A stretch of 64,000 nucleotides of DNA, taken from the NCBI GenBank assembly GCA_016801845.1, contig CM028924.1, positions 12,051,825 to 12,115,824 of the forward strand, read 5' to 3'. The notes beneath the pieces are model-generated. The model was not told the DNA's origin and searched no databases. It worked only from the letters and a program-made list of their open reading frames with translations. Each line of letters opens with the position of its first letter. The stretch's first letter is position 1. This document shows, one piece after another, positions 22,501 to 34,781 of the stretch. The stretch is from Polydactylus sextarius. Taxonomy: Eukaryota > Chordata > Actinopteri > Polynemidae. The position numbers were made by a program, and so were the translations under genes.

Positions 22501-24011
22501 GAGTTTGAGTTAACACAAAGATAAAAACAAACACATTAAATGGCATTAAATCTTCTCTGAGATTACACACTATACTCTCATGCACGCTCTTTGAACGTGC
22601 ATGAGACGTGACTTTATTTTAGTACAGCACGCACGCCGGCCGCTTCAACAGGCAGCTGCAGCAAAGTCTTACTGCAAGGGTGGAGGCTACAGGTGATGAT
22701 GGCACGGAACTCGGACTGAGACAACGCAATGACCTAGTTGACTATGTTGATTACGTAAATTCGCAAACGTGAATAATTTGCGTTGATGTGTCCAGTTAAA
22801 AACATAACTGTGTCCAGTACTAGCGCTGGAATGGATGCCCTGGAGCCACAAACAGGAAAAGCTCAGAGTCCTCTAAAGTGTGAGAATATACATAAGTAAC
22901 TCAGAGGAGATACGCAAGTTAGCAAGATCACTCTACGAAAAACCCTTTACCTCTCCTGCTACAAGTGCAGGGACTAACACCAGGACAAAGGACAAACAAT
23001 ACTTTTCATTTGGAGACTGCCTCTTCAAATTAAATCCATGATCAATCACATGGCTCCAATGCTAAACTCCATGGAAGCAAACTAACTGAGGAAATTATCA
23101 GGTCTAATGAGTCATGAATGAAAATGTTGAGAGAATGCAAGAACATAATACTGTTAAGTCATGTATTAGTGCCTCTAATGTTTTTACCCGGGTTAAATGA
23201 GCCAAAGGAAAGACTGCTCAACTTACACAACCTATACAGTGGTACTGAAATGTTCTACTTTCATTGACTGGCTTTTGTGTATGTCAGAGTTGAGTCACTT
23301 ACGATCTAATCCATTGATATAGCGAATAGAAACCTCACAGTGTCCCCACACAGCGCTGACAATGGGATACAGTTTCTTGCCCTTTAGCCCTCTGAAAGCC
23401 ACTCCAAGATACTGTCCATCTACCATGAAGCTCAGAGTCCCTTCATCCATATCTAGTATTACTGTCAGAGAGCCTGGAAGCACAAAAGACTCATCTGGCT
23501 CCAAGAAACAGGGGTATGTGGGTGCCAATGTGGAAATAGGTCGGTTCTTTCCATCGTGGTAGAGTCTGTTTCGACCCAGGTCCCAGCCCCAGGACTCTGA
23601 GTCTGAGCCCACCAGAGCCATGTAGCCCACAGAGTGTAAAGGCGCTTCAGCCGTAGCCACGCCCACAACAGCATGAGTGCCTCTCTGTCTCGCTGGCCAG
23701 TGAATCCTCCAAACGTGAAGGCCCCTGGTGTAGCCCACCTTGCCTCGGATGCAGTCTGTGCTCTGTGCTACGGGGTGTCGGTGGAATGTCAGCTTGTCAT
23801 CCTCTTTAACAAAAACATTGAGAGACCGATCATCAGGATTCCAGGCATGGCGAAGTTGAGTCTCGGGACTGGCTGGTGGCATGTCCAGCAGTAAGTCCAG
23901 TCTTGGGGGCCGACAGAAATCTGGGCCTCGCAGTTCGCTACGCACTGGATGATATGAGGGCTCCCCACGTATATCCACTGACTTAATGCTGCCTGAGATT
24001 TTCTGGCCCAT
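19444..24011 (-). CDS. spsb4: SPRY domain-containing SOCS box protein 4
   Basis: Two coding exons on the - strand, 24011-23303 and 19571-19444, joined as GLD-P-EPLPLMDLCRR, give 278 residues; I recall 273 for human SPSB4. It begins MGQKISGSIKSVDIRG. The SPRY/B30.2 domain covers roughly residues 50-235, with DRSLNVFVKEDDKLTFHRHP, STDCIRGKVGYTRGLHVW, RQRGTHAVVGVATAEAPLHS, SESWGWDLGRNRLYHDGKN and LDMDEGTLSFMVDGQYLGV. The SOCS box follows: BC box PLPLMDLCRRVARLALG and Cul5-box-like LPLPQTLKNYLQYQ. By family knowledge, SPSB1/2/4 bind (D/E)(I/L)NxN motifs (iNOS, Par-4, VASA) and pass them to elongin-cullin-5 ligases. SPSB4 rather than SPSB1 rests on RHAWNPDDRS, MDEGTL, the LKNYLQYQ end and the neighbours. 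The start is the first in-frame ATG; the frame is open upstream but lacks another ATG. Confidence 0.94.
21140..21770 (+). pseudogene. L2-type LINE reverse transcriptase C-terminal fragment
   Basis: Recognisable blocks on the + strand: MTQNFLLLNSDKSEVIILGP, HDITLASSSTVR, then in broken frames AEKLIHAFVTSRLDYCNSLL, LIQNAAA and a terminal stretch ending in YYPNRSL-type text. This is the part after the catalytic palm in L2/CR1 LINEs. It lies in spsb4 intron 2, antisense to the gene, with several stops and no endonuclease. Confidence 0.75.
22080..23290. other. spsb4 intron 2, remainder
   Basis: No exon or named repeat is seen. An 11-bp inverted repeat with a 9-nt spacer lies at 22576-22606. Confidence 0.4.
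23303..24011 (-). CDS. spsb4: spsb4 coding exon 2: start codon and SPRY domain
   Basis: The full exon probably starts at 24179 after the acceptor gtttttcag. The ATG is at 24011-24009, and the donor gtaagt begins at 23302. The exon ends one base into a Pro codon. It encodes the N-terminus and the whole SPRY domain. Confidence 0.95.
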
Positions 24012-24102
24012 GGCTGGGTTCGTCCAAATGAGGAAGGGTCGGGGGGAGGGAAATGGATAAACCAAGGGTGGTAATGAGGAGGTGGGAGGTGCTGGCGTCA
24101 CC

Positions 24103-24150
24103 TCATGGGAGCGGTAGGAAAACAATGGGCCCCGATGTTATTGGACACAT
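24103..24150 (-). promoter_or_regulatory. Upstream ORF in the spsb4 5' leader
   Basis: An ATG at 24150-24148 opens a 15-codon frame (MCPITSGPIVFLPLP) that stops at 24105-24103, 91 bases before the spsb4 ATG and in another frame. It sits in the same exon as the main start, so it would be in the leader if exon 2 begins at 24179. An effect on translation is inferred only. Confidence 0.5.
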
Positions 24151-24772
24151 GCTCTCTTCAACCAGGGAGAACCAAACTCCTGAAAAACACACAAAACAAA
24201 AACATATCACATGGAAAGTCTAAATCTGTTGAAAATTGTGGTTTGTGGCTAATCAGCAGTTACTAATCAGACAAGGCAGTCACTGTATCTCCAGGTTTGG
24301 GTCCTGTTCTTTTCTCAAACACGAACTGCAATTAAGTACCAATCACTTGAAATAATTGGGATTTCAGCTTTGACCCAAATAATCATGATTATGAATGATA
24401 TGATATGCAGGTATACATTATTCTCAAAGAAAGTCCTAAGCTATGTCAAAACATGTAGTTTTTTTGAGAAAAGCCATTTGAAAATCTGCTGTATTGACAT
24501 TATTCCTTGATGAACAATTCCTTGAATGTTTTCCCCAACTCCCCTATAGTTTCTAAGAAAATGCCTCCACATGACTCTTCCAGGGAAAGTACAGAAAATA
24601 ATCATCTATGATCTACCCAGGGGAGGTTTGAATCAGACACAAACAGACACGCAGATGCTGTGTGTGTGTGTATGTGGGACAGGTTGAGATCAAAAGCAAG
24701 ATTTAAACATTTTGAAGTGCAAATTATTAAACCTATGTAGATGGATAGAAATCTAGATGTATAAATAGATAC

Positions 24773-25642
24773 AGTGGGTACAGAAAGTATTCAGAACTCC
24801 TTAAAATTTACACTCTGTTATATTGCAGCCATTTGCTAAAATCATTAAAGAGGGGTTTTCCTGATCAATGTGCACACAGAACCCCATTTTGACAGAAAAC
24901 ACAGAAATGTAGACTTTTTTTTTTTTGAAAAATTGAAATATCACATAATTATTCCATACGTATTCAGACCCTTTGCTGTAACACTCATATTTAACCTAGG
25001 TGCCAACTGTGGCCAACTATGTTCAATTGGAACAGGCACACACCTGTCTATATAAGACCTTACAGCTCACAGTGCATGTCAGAGCAAATGAGAATCATGA
25101 GGTCGAAAGAACTGCCAGAAGAGCTCAGAGACAGAATTGCAAAAAATGGCAAAGCACAGATCTAGCCAAGTTTACAAAAGAATTTCTGCTGCACTTAAGG
25201 TTCCCAAGAGCACAGTGGCCTCCATGTTCCTTAAATGGAAGAAGTTTGAGATGACCAGAACTCTTCCTAGGCCAAACTGAGCAATCGGTGAGAAAAGCCT
25301 TGGTGAGAGAGAACCCAAAGATCACTGTGGCTGAGAGATGCAGTGTGGAGATGGGAGAAAGTTCTACAAAGTCAAGCATCACTGCAGCTCTCCACCAATC
25401 AGGGCTTTATGGCAGAGTTGCCCAATGGAAACCTCTCCTCAGTGCAAGACACGAAAGCCTTGGAGTTTATAGAGTTTGCCAAAAAACACATGACGTACTC
25501 CCAGACGATAAGAAATAAGATTCTCTGGTCTGATGAGAACAGGATTGAACTTTTTCCTAAATTCAAGCAGCATGTGTGGAGAAAAGCAGGCACTCCTCAT
25601 CACCTGTCCAATACAATCTACTGGGCCAAGCAACTGGAAGAC
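24773..25642 (+). mobile_element. Tc1-like transposon, truncated and decayed transposase
   Basis: It starts CAGTGGGTACAGAAAGTATT with ATTGCAGCCATTTGCTAAAA shortly after, a typical Tc1 5' end in fish. The transposase follows in several frames: LPEELRDRIAK-like text, STKSSITAALHQSGLYGRVA, IRNKILWSDENRIELFPKF and HVWRKAGTPHHLSNTI. Stops and frameshifts separate these pieces. The 3' half, with the rest of the DDE domain and the second inverted repeat, is missing from about 25642, where another repeat begins. It lies in spsb4 intron 1. Confidence 0.85.
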
Positions 25643-25790
25643 AAGGTATTTATTATTTATATAGCACCAGATCATAAAAACATTTATCTCAAGGCACTTT
25701 ACATAGAAGCCCAACATTTCCACAATGAGGAAACACTTGGCAACAATGAAGGAAAAACGCCACTTTAACAGGAAGAAATTGGGATCATGA
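25643..25790 (+). mobile_element. Dispersed fish repeat, copy 2
   Basis: It shares with 9748-9890 the core from CAGATCATAAAAACATTTAT through CTCAAGG(C/A)ACTTTACATAGA to ACATTTCCACAATGAG, then continues AAAAACGCCACTTTAACAGG, the usual next part of this repeat. It abuts the broken Tc1 element. Confidence 0.7.
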
Positions 25791-25919
25791 TGGGCAGAGA
25801 GAAATATTTCATATGGAAAAGAAGGAAATTAGTTTCCATTTATGTTACACAGCCTCCTAGATTCACAGCAACCAATGCATCTAATGTATACAGTGACACA
25901 GAGAGCAATTTAAAGATAG

Positions 25920-27411
25920 CAACCAAAGTTAAAGGATGCGTCTGAGTTTGAATACGGGTCTATTCGGGTTTATTATTTCACTCAAAGCACTTTACATTCA
26001 CACAGCACCTCTGCCAAAATCTTGCGTTTTTTTATTCACATTAATAGGTATTCACACACCAATGGAACAGCCACAGGTATGCAAACCTGAGGAGATGGGA
26101 AACAAACCACCAAACCGATTAGTGGCTGAGATGGTAATATGTATGCAAACAGAAAAATGAGCACAACATATACAATTCCTCTGAGCCTTTTCAGTTACTT
26201 TTCATACTTAATGAAATACAGAAACAGACTACTGACTAGTTCTTCCATTTTGTAGTGGTGCAGAGTTCATATGCATGCCAGTGGTCAGCTGGCTGTTGCC
26301 TGGGGCAAGGTCTAAAGAGCAATGTTTAGCAAAGACATACGGCAATGTGAGGAGACAGACTGCACCAGTCCTTTGAGTCAGTTGTGAGGCATTATGCAAC
26401 TCTGGTCTGTCCCAGGTGAAATTTGACAGTTGTGAGCTAGACCCTCTAAAACCACTGCTTGTCATTTTTAATACAATGACCTCAGATGGTATTGTGAAAG
26501 TCATCTACTAATAGCTGATTCAGAACTTTGATAACCAAAAGCTCCGTTCCATTCAAACAAACAAAAACAAAGTTCTCCACAGCCACATGTGTTGCATTGT
26601 TTTCAGTCCGTGCAAGTTGCAGAAGAGAGGCGAGCCAAAGCGGGAAAAAATGAGAAAGAAGAGTTATTTCCACCGAATAAGCTCATTAAATCAGCCTTAT
26701 AAAATGATTTTGGCTACAAAAATAGAATAAAAAAAATGAGTCATTGTGGATGTCGACTTCCCAGCATGTAAAGCTGCCGTAAACAAATTGTGGTCAAAGG
26801 AGGAAATGTGTCCAATATGTTTCAACAGCTGACGCGAATTTGTTTGCCAAAGTAAAGGTAAATACACAGTGACTGGATTGAATTACATCAGTATTTTCCT
26901 TACGTAACACTGAATGATTGAACTGGTAGGAAATTAAATGTTAGCGTGTCATTTACAATTAACTGTGTACGAGTATGACACTGGTTCATCTTTCAGTGCA
27001 ACGTGATGACACGGCATTCACCTTACATACTGTTGGTATGTAAACACAGCATGAGGGTGACGGTCAGACAGTTTCAATGTCAGAGGGATTATTGTCCTTT
27101 TTGGTTACTTGACTTTGTTGCTATATATTTTTGTTATGTTGGCTTGTTATGTTGGATAGAAATAAAGGAAACCTTAAGACCTACAAGGAGTGTTTATGTG
27201 ATTTTACACATTCATAGTGTTGTGAAAACAATTAACGCATAATAATTGTGATAATCGTAATATTGTGATAAATTCTCTGCCGATAATCGTACCAAGGAAA
27301 TAAATAATCCTAACATCCGTAATACAGCGTCATACAAATTGCAAACATGACAAATTTGGGACATAACATGAAAATGAAAACATCAAACAGTATGGTACAG
27401 TTTTACAGGGG

Positions 27412-27458
<47 letters not shown>

Positions 27459-30420
27459 GTAGGTTTAAAAGAAATGATGTGAACTAGCAAAACTTCAGCT
27501 AACATAACTTTTAAGTTTTTCAGTTCGGACCTCCAGGTTATCCCAAATGTATTTATGAACCAGCGCCACACTGGTTTCATGTAACCACAGTGTAACACAA
27601 TACTGAACGTCTTCGGTCGTGTTACTGTGCCATCTCACATACACTCATGTGTGCAAAAGAAAGAAAACAGGGGCTGTCACTGAAATGTGGAGGGGAGGCT
27701 GACTAGGACAGTGAATGAACAGACTGACCTTCTGACCTGAAAACCCAAAATGGATTTTTTTTAAAAGTATATGACATATACACAATAAAATGTTGGTTGG
27801 ATGTGCAACGCCTCAGAAGCTTCATAAAAATCTCTCCGAAAGATATTATAGGGTGGGGGTTATAAATGCGTGGTTTTGCACCTATTTGTTATCTTTTCAG
27901 ACTTAACTGGTGACCTCATTGAGAAATGCAAGCACTTGACATCGATTGGCTGCCACTGTCACTCAAATGAATGTAACTTTGCTGGCTACAGTACAGACTG
28001 AACACAGTCAGATCATCTTTTTACAGCTAATCACCTTTGAAAGGGAGGGAATGGAATCAGAGTGGGGGGGGGGCAGTGAGATACATTTAACATCACTAAC
28101 AACTGTTTTGGAAATAGACCCATTTTCTAACGTACATTTCTAAAAGAATTCCTTCTATGAAAAGGAGATGTTCAGAATTTCTAGCACCTAGTGCATGTTT
28201 CAGAATGCTGGCGGAGTAGCGTTCTACAGCAAAGACGAGGTAAAGAAAAGCTGAATTAATTTAATGAATTAAATTTGAAGACATTTTTGTTCACAAGTGA
28301 GCTTTTTTGAATGCACACAGAATCGAAGAATAATGAATTTCATTTGTGACATGCTGCAGCTGTGATGTTTTATCTAATTTATTTTAAGAATTTGCTGGGA
28401 CATGTTGACACCCATGAATGCTGCAGCACTCTGCCAAAAAGATTGTCGGTATGGAACAAGTCAGGGAACAGTCTTGCCAATACAGAAATGGGAATAACAC
28501 AAACAAGAGTTCAAGAGACAGAAGTGGCCTGCGAAGAGCAACCATTCAGGCAGCTCTCACACGGCAATGTGAAAGCACAAGAGCAACAGAAGAGTGGGAA
28601 GACTTGCTCTTTAGTCTGTAGTCCAAAATGAGGTTAGCACACAGTCAACAGCCAGAGAAGTATGGGACAGAGCAAAGACAGTCAAAAAAAGCGTGTGTGT
28701 CGGTAAGTGCCGAGTTCCTGCTTGTGACGCAAGTATGGGGAAAACACAGCCTGGCCTCAGTTCCCAGCTAAGTCTGGACAACAGCTGCCAGAGGGAAGGG
28801 GAAGACAGGGAAAGAGAGGCAGGGAGAAGGGGACAGCATAGTATGGAGCATGCTCAAAGTTTTTCCTAAGTAGTACAAAACCACCAAATCATTCACACCG
28901 TGTCCCTCTGGAACGGTAAAACGTAATGTGGAAACATGCACACATGTAGTTTGACATATGCTAATCAACAGCTCTTGTCCAATGTTCTTTGGAGTTGGAG
29001 AAAAGACTTTGAAGTCTGTGTTGTATTCTGTTTTAGCTCCCAATCAAAAAAAAAATGAAACAAATCTGTGCTACATTAGTAGCGGCAGTAGCGGAGAGCC
29101 TGGCCAGGCAGCTGATTAACTAAGTGATGGGGCAGAGTAAAGGAAAACGGTGTTTTTGTGTCACTAAAGAGGCTGTACAACACAGCCAGGAACCATACCA
29201 GCATAACACTATGTCTGACACATGCAACAGAGCAACTGTGTCCAAAAACTGAAGCAAGCAGACACTGAGGTTGAAAATGATGACACATAACAACTTTTGC
29301 TGAAAAAAAAAAAAAAAGGAGCTATGTCAAGCTAAAGTTGCTGTGGCAACGCAGGCAAGTTGCTGCACCACCTTAGCCTAGGGTTGCAGGTAATGTATTT
29401 TTTTTCCCCCATAGTGAACAGACATGGATTACTGAACAAAAAATGTACACTTACCACATTCATAATAGATTCTACAACAGCCATTCACACTAAGGGCAGC
29501 TGCTGCCTGATCTGTTGATAGAGCAGCAGGAAGATGAATGCCTCACTCAATACACGTCCATGTGTTTGTGGGTGGGTACTCTGCAGTTACTACAAATCAC
29601 TGTGAGAACACTAATTATGAAAGTCAACTACTGACTTCAACTACTGACACAAAAGTAGACCTATAACTTTACAATGAACTTTGTCAACCGCATTAGTGGG
29701 TAATTCCATAATAGACCTATTTGTCTAAATGACTTCCTTCACAAAGACACGTCAAACAGCTAACGATAAGTAGCAGTTTGTCATCTCATTGTCTCAGTTT
29801 ACCCAACAGGAGAATCTGCTGGCAGTCACATGCTGGGAGCAGTAGCCAAAGCTAACCATCTGGGAGAATTAATGTCTTTCTTTGGCACACATGCATATAC
29901 ACACAAAGTTGCAGTCCAAACACCAAAGTTTAACCTGCTGTAATGACGTCATGTGTGAATGGTGAAGTGTAATCAGTAGGTAAACTAGGCACTCCAAAAT
30001 GACGAGTAAATGTGCTTTCGTTACAAAAAAAATAATAATAATAGGAGAAAAAAATAAGGCTCACTTACATTACAGTCAAGTATTTACCAAAATGAAATTT
30101 AGAGAAATAACGCTAACCCAAATCACCATCACCATCTATACTAATAATTTGGGTTAGCATAGCATAAAATGGCACTGATATGCATTACCCTAAAAAAAAA
30201 AAAATCTTGTAACACTGTTTGAATACTTTTAAGTAAAAAAAAAAAAATCTGATCTCAATGTAAACTTTTGATCACAGTAACCAACAAAACAGCTGAACTG
30301 TAAATAGTTTTTAGGGAAATATCTTCATCAGGTTTACGGATCGTCTGCTAATAAAAGAGACTTATTAACACTGATACATCTGCTGTGCCTGAATTTAGCT
30401 CAGCTGATCTTCTGCTGTGT
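25920..30420. other. spsb4 intron 1, no exon seen
   Basis: A patch at about 25970-26090 resembles another fish dispersed repeat (AAAGCACTTTACATTCACAC). A patch at 27230-27300 with repeated ATAATCGT is probably a hAT end. The rest shows nothing nameable. Confidence 0.4.
27415..27454 (+). repeat. (TA)n microsatellite
   Basis: About 20 TA units. Confidence 0.95.
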
Positions 30421-30426
30421 GTAGCT

Positions 30427-31324
30427 AGGCCTGTCATGATAACAAATTTTGCTGTGCGATAAACTGTCCCAGAAATCATTGCGACAGACGATAATAAATT
30501 GTCGTTTTGAGAGCATTTTCAACTAATGTAATGATAACGGCATAATAATACATGTACAACCTTTCAAAGATTAATAAACTTTAATTTCTAAAGAATATTT
30601 AACACTGGAACTGGAAGAAATTTTAAATATCCAAAATAAATAAACAAAACAAGACAACAATAACAAAATAAGCACTTGAATAAAAGCCAAACACAACCAA
30701 AAACCATGCGACATACCGGCTCTCCACAGTCATTGGGTTTGAAAATGCTGCGGCATTGTGTGGTACGAGTACATGCTGCCTGATTTATGCCCATCCGTAT
30801 CCGTAGATACGCAATGATGAGCCCTCTGTGACATTGACGTGCACCTCCAAATTTTTTTGACGGAGAGCACATGGAGACCACAGGGCTCTGATTGGTCCGC
30901 TAGAATGACCTTGTTTACGGAATCTCGTTTCACTGGTTGTATTCTTTCCACAACAACATCAACATCACCACGCGTCTCCTCTTTAGTTCTCGTTTTGTTC
31001 TCGTTCTTGTTCTAATTCCTACAAATGTCTTCTTTCAGTCTCCATTGTTAGTTGTGTGTGGAAGAACAAGAGCGGACAAACAATCAGCGACAGTTGATAA
31101 TCGTGACGTATGGAAACGTATCGCCCCCTACTGTTCTGGCCACGTAGTGTATGCTTCACCGACTGCGTAACTCAGCCAAACAAAAGGAGTCAGTAGAGAC
31201 CGATGCACCGGAGTGAGAGAGAAAAACAAGCATGTAAATGGAAATTATCAAGGCCGGCAAAATTATCGAGCTTATTTTAATTTATCATGCTATTAAATGA
31301 CTTATTGCTTATCGCGACAGGCCA
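30427..31324. mobile_element. Non-autonomous hAT-like transposon
   Basis: The left end AGGCCTGTCATGATAACAAA and the right end (reverse complement TGGCCTGTCGCGATAAGCAA) form imperfect terminal inverted repeats. The flanks TGTGTAGC and ACTGTAGC agree at six of eight positions, as expected for an old 8-bp hAT duplication. There is no transposase frame. It lies in spsb4 intron 1. Confidence 0.7.
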
Positions 31325-34300
31325 ACTGTAGCCTTCATTCTTGTATATCCTCATGCTTATTAAGTCCTGATGAAATATGTAGCACACACATTGGATCAGT
31401 TTCCATGTGCCTTTTAGGTAATCTGAAACCTGTCTGATCGGGTTTCCATGGCAGGGTTTAGAATGTGAGATAACTGAAATCAGTCAATCCGCACATGACT
31501 AATAGTCCACTACTATAAAAATCACCTGTTCTTTTTGCTCAGGTCATTATGTAGCCAGTGTTTGCTGGATAAGCAGAAAATCTTCCGCAAATGATAACTG
31601 ATATTATCTAACTAAATATACCGCTTTGACCAGCTATAGAGTTTTTAAATAAATGCAATGTAGGGGGATGAGCACAGATGGGTGTGGGACTGGTAGCTCA
31701 CCTCTTAGTCCATCTGGGCACAGGTGCTTTAAGAAAAGCTCATCTCTGCCAAGTCAACAGGGCAGAAGTAACAACATCAAAGTGATGGTTATTTCCTATT
31801 GAAAAAAGCAGAAAAGGTTTGATCAGAACGACATTAACATACACACAAGAGCTGTATCATTATAGCCAGAGCATCTTAATGGGTTCCTTCACTTAACAGT
31901 CAATCAATTAACAAAATTAAAGGCATAATGCCTTGCATTACACAGCACTAGTGGATGTTTGAATCTAGACAAAATGAATGCCCAGTTAAAAAAAACTCAA
32001 CATAAAAAAGACAGTGACATAAGGAGGCAAAGAAGGATCAAATAAAGGCCTAAAAAGATAGAGGGGTTGACGTGAGCATGCGCCATCTTGATACTTATTA
32101 GATTTTAAAGGAGTCCGAGAACACCTGTTTTCAACGACTGCAAACTGGTCTGGCCCAGGAGCACTTCTAGACGGCCTAATACAAAGGGAAAGGAAAGCTC
32201 ATGAATATTGAAATGAGCTGCGTGCTGATTGGTCGGTTTCCCCGAAGCTAGAAACCCTGTGTACTGTAGGAAAAGAATTCCAAATTGACAAACAGTGGCT
32301 GTATCAGGTATCTAACCGTACATGTTTGAACCAGAGTCAGAAGAAGGTTCAGATATAGAGAAACAACAGCCAGTTCACCAGCGACTGGAAATGAATGTGT
32401 CAGAGCAGTAGGTTTTGTCACATAAATTATCTAGTAACTATCTGTAAAGTTAGCTGTATTAACACTAGTGTAACAACTATCCTGCACCCTATGTAGATGT
32501 TAGCCTTTTTCTATATTCCTAGCATCTCATCTAAAAGCTCATACAAACCATTTTGACCACAACCAAACACAGCAAGTAAAACTCCACTATTTAATAGAAC
32601 TAACAGAAACTATTTACTGATACGCTTCTGTCACTGGGTTTTAAAAATGGCACTTCTTTGTTGACTGCGTGATGTACCACCTTGAGTTATAACTAATCAC
32701 CACCGAGTCAACCTAAAACCCCACCCAAGAACTTTTCCGGGCCGGATGGACTAGCTACCCCTGGGCAGGGACTTTTTTCGGCTCTATAAAGGTTCTTGAG
32801 TTTCACCTCACATGAACTGTTCTAGGGTAACTTGGTCTTGGCCAAAGTCACCAAACTGTTGTGGGTGTGCAAGTCATTTAGTCAATGTTGCCAAATCATC
32901 ATTTGTTTTTCATAGAAGAAAGTATGCATGGCTTGTAATGAAAAAGAATGCACTTCTCCAAATAAATGACAAAGTATCGAGACAAGGCTACCAAGGGCAA
33001 ATCTTTCTTTTCAAGCTGTACAGGAATTTAACCAGCGGATTCACTCATGTGCTTGAGCGGGCAATTCTGACTCAGGTATATTTCCGGCTCAAGAGGAAGT
33101 TCACAGATTAACTCGTGTGTGCTTCACCCCACACTACTGATATGACTGACACAAGTCCCATAGGGAGCCGAAGTCACGTCCATCTACTTCCAGTCCATGG
33201 GTCTTATGCTTATAAAAACTATGAACTAGAATCTATGGAGAGAAAAAAAATTGTCTGTTCCTGTTTGAAATTTGCCATGGTTCTCACATATGATTGCTTG
33301 TGAATTTTAAAGATAATCTTTGACGTGGAGAGAGGACTGTTTAGTGGCAGGCAGCAAATGTTATTTTAGGTCTTGTGTGAGACCACGTAGCAGACAACGC
33401 TCGTCTCGCTAAATTTACATCACCATCAAACTCTGACAGCTAATGTTAGCTTGACAGCTAGCTACGCTAACCTAGGAAAATATCTCACCTGATAAGTTTT
33501 ATCCACCTACTCCTTATTCTCTCTTCAGCCAGGAAGAAAGGGGGAAAGAAATTGTGACATTACCCATGTTACTATTTGGTTTGTAGGCCAACCAGTTATG
33601 TATTTTCAGAAGCATATAAATCAACAATTACACCACAAACATATCCGTGACCCACACTACATATTTAAATTCTTTAATTTAATATTTCTAGCATTTAAAT
33701 TAAGATACAGCACATGTGCAAATAAAATGGATCAGAAAATAATTTGTCTCTCTTCATTCACTGCAATGTATTTTTTTTTCCAATCTAAAGACCCAGTGGG
33801 TCAACCGGCAAGGTTTGTTACTTATGCTCCCTATAGTCGACAAGGATGACTGCACTCTGCAGGAAGTTTTTCGGATCCCTCATTTAAGTGTGGTTATGCA
33901 AATGAACTAGGTAAGTTATGCCATTTATTAGCAGCTATACTTGCTACTATGACTGTACTGATCTTGTAATGAGTTTGAAATGATTATAAGAGGTATGTAA
34001 GTGACAGGGTTTATAATTTAGTCATGGTGTAGTTAGGACTCAATGGATTTGGGTTAATGAAGACTTTAGATTCATGACTTATTAAATGGATCCAAGTTAT
34101 TCAATAGAGTTCCAATAAATATCTTATTTGACAATAATTAGATAAAATGTAGTCAGAGAGACACTGTCTGCACCTTTCAATGTCCATTGATTTTTATTTC
34201 ATTTAGACTTGTCTGCATTTGATGAATTGTTATTAACTTAAAGACAATGATTGTATTTTATTGTTCTTATAGATTCATACTAAACTCACTGCCAAATGTG

Positions 34301-34560
34301 TATTTCTTTTTGGCACCTCAATGTGCATAAATTAACGTTTTAAGTGTGAGTTGTTTGAAACATTGTTTAATATAAAACAGTTTTGTTCATTAAATAAAAT
34401 GCTGAAAGTTTTCAGTTTTTTTTCCACCTATTTACCTGATTAATCAGGGAAAAAACTGGTAGATTAATCACCCGACTCTGAATATTATTGGCTGCCAAAA
34501 GGTAACCACTTCAGGACAAGTCAGACCTTGTCAGACTTACCTCAAGTTTTGCCAGTTGCA
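31325..34560. other. spsb4 intron 1, largely unassigned
   Basis: The segment 32590-32720, read on the - strand, matches 40835-40930 over about 90 bp (TCAACAAAGAAGYGCCATTT core), so it belongs to an unnamed dispersed repeat. No exon is seen. Confidence 0.4.
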
Positions 34561-34586
34561 TTTCTAATATCAAGCAGACAATAAAT

Positions 34587-34781
34587 ATGACTAGCCAAGT
34601 GGAAAAGACCTTTCGAGTGAACCTATGCGAGATAAGAAACCCGAAACTGAAACAATTATTCCATCGCTTGGTTGAACAGCAAACAACTAATTTTCAAATA
34701 ATAACTGAAAGTGTTTCTCAAGCAGAAATTCTAAACATTGTCTGGTTTGGGATTCTTTGTTTCCTTTCTCTCATGTTGTAA
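34587..34781 (+). CDS. Unrecognised 64-codon open frame with hydrophobic end
   Basis: It starts with ATG and reads MTSQVEKTFRVNLCEIRN, a Lys/His/Gln-rich middle (LKQLFHRLVEQQ), and a hydrophobic C-terminal stretch IVWFGILCFLSLML that could anchor in a membrane. I recognise no family. It lies inside spsb4 intron 1 on the opposite strand, without a clear promoter. An AG that could be an acceptor (tatcaagcag) lies 12 bases upstream of the ATG. Chance is the default explanation for a frame this short; it is listed because its composition is more protein-like than its neighbours. Confidence 0.15.
   Translation: MTSQVEKTFRVNLCEIRNPKLKQLFHRLVEQQTTNFQIITESVSQAEILNIVWFGILCFLSLML

Noticed and set aside
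24012..24125. A 38-residue N-terminal extension of spsb4
   Set aside because: The frame is open but has no ATG (it begins at a TTG), and MGQK is the conserved family start.
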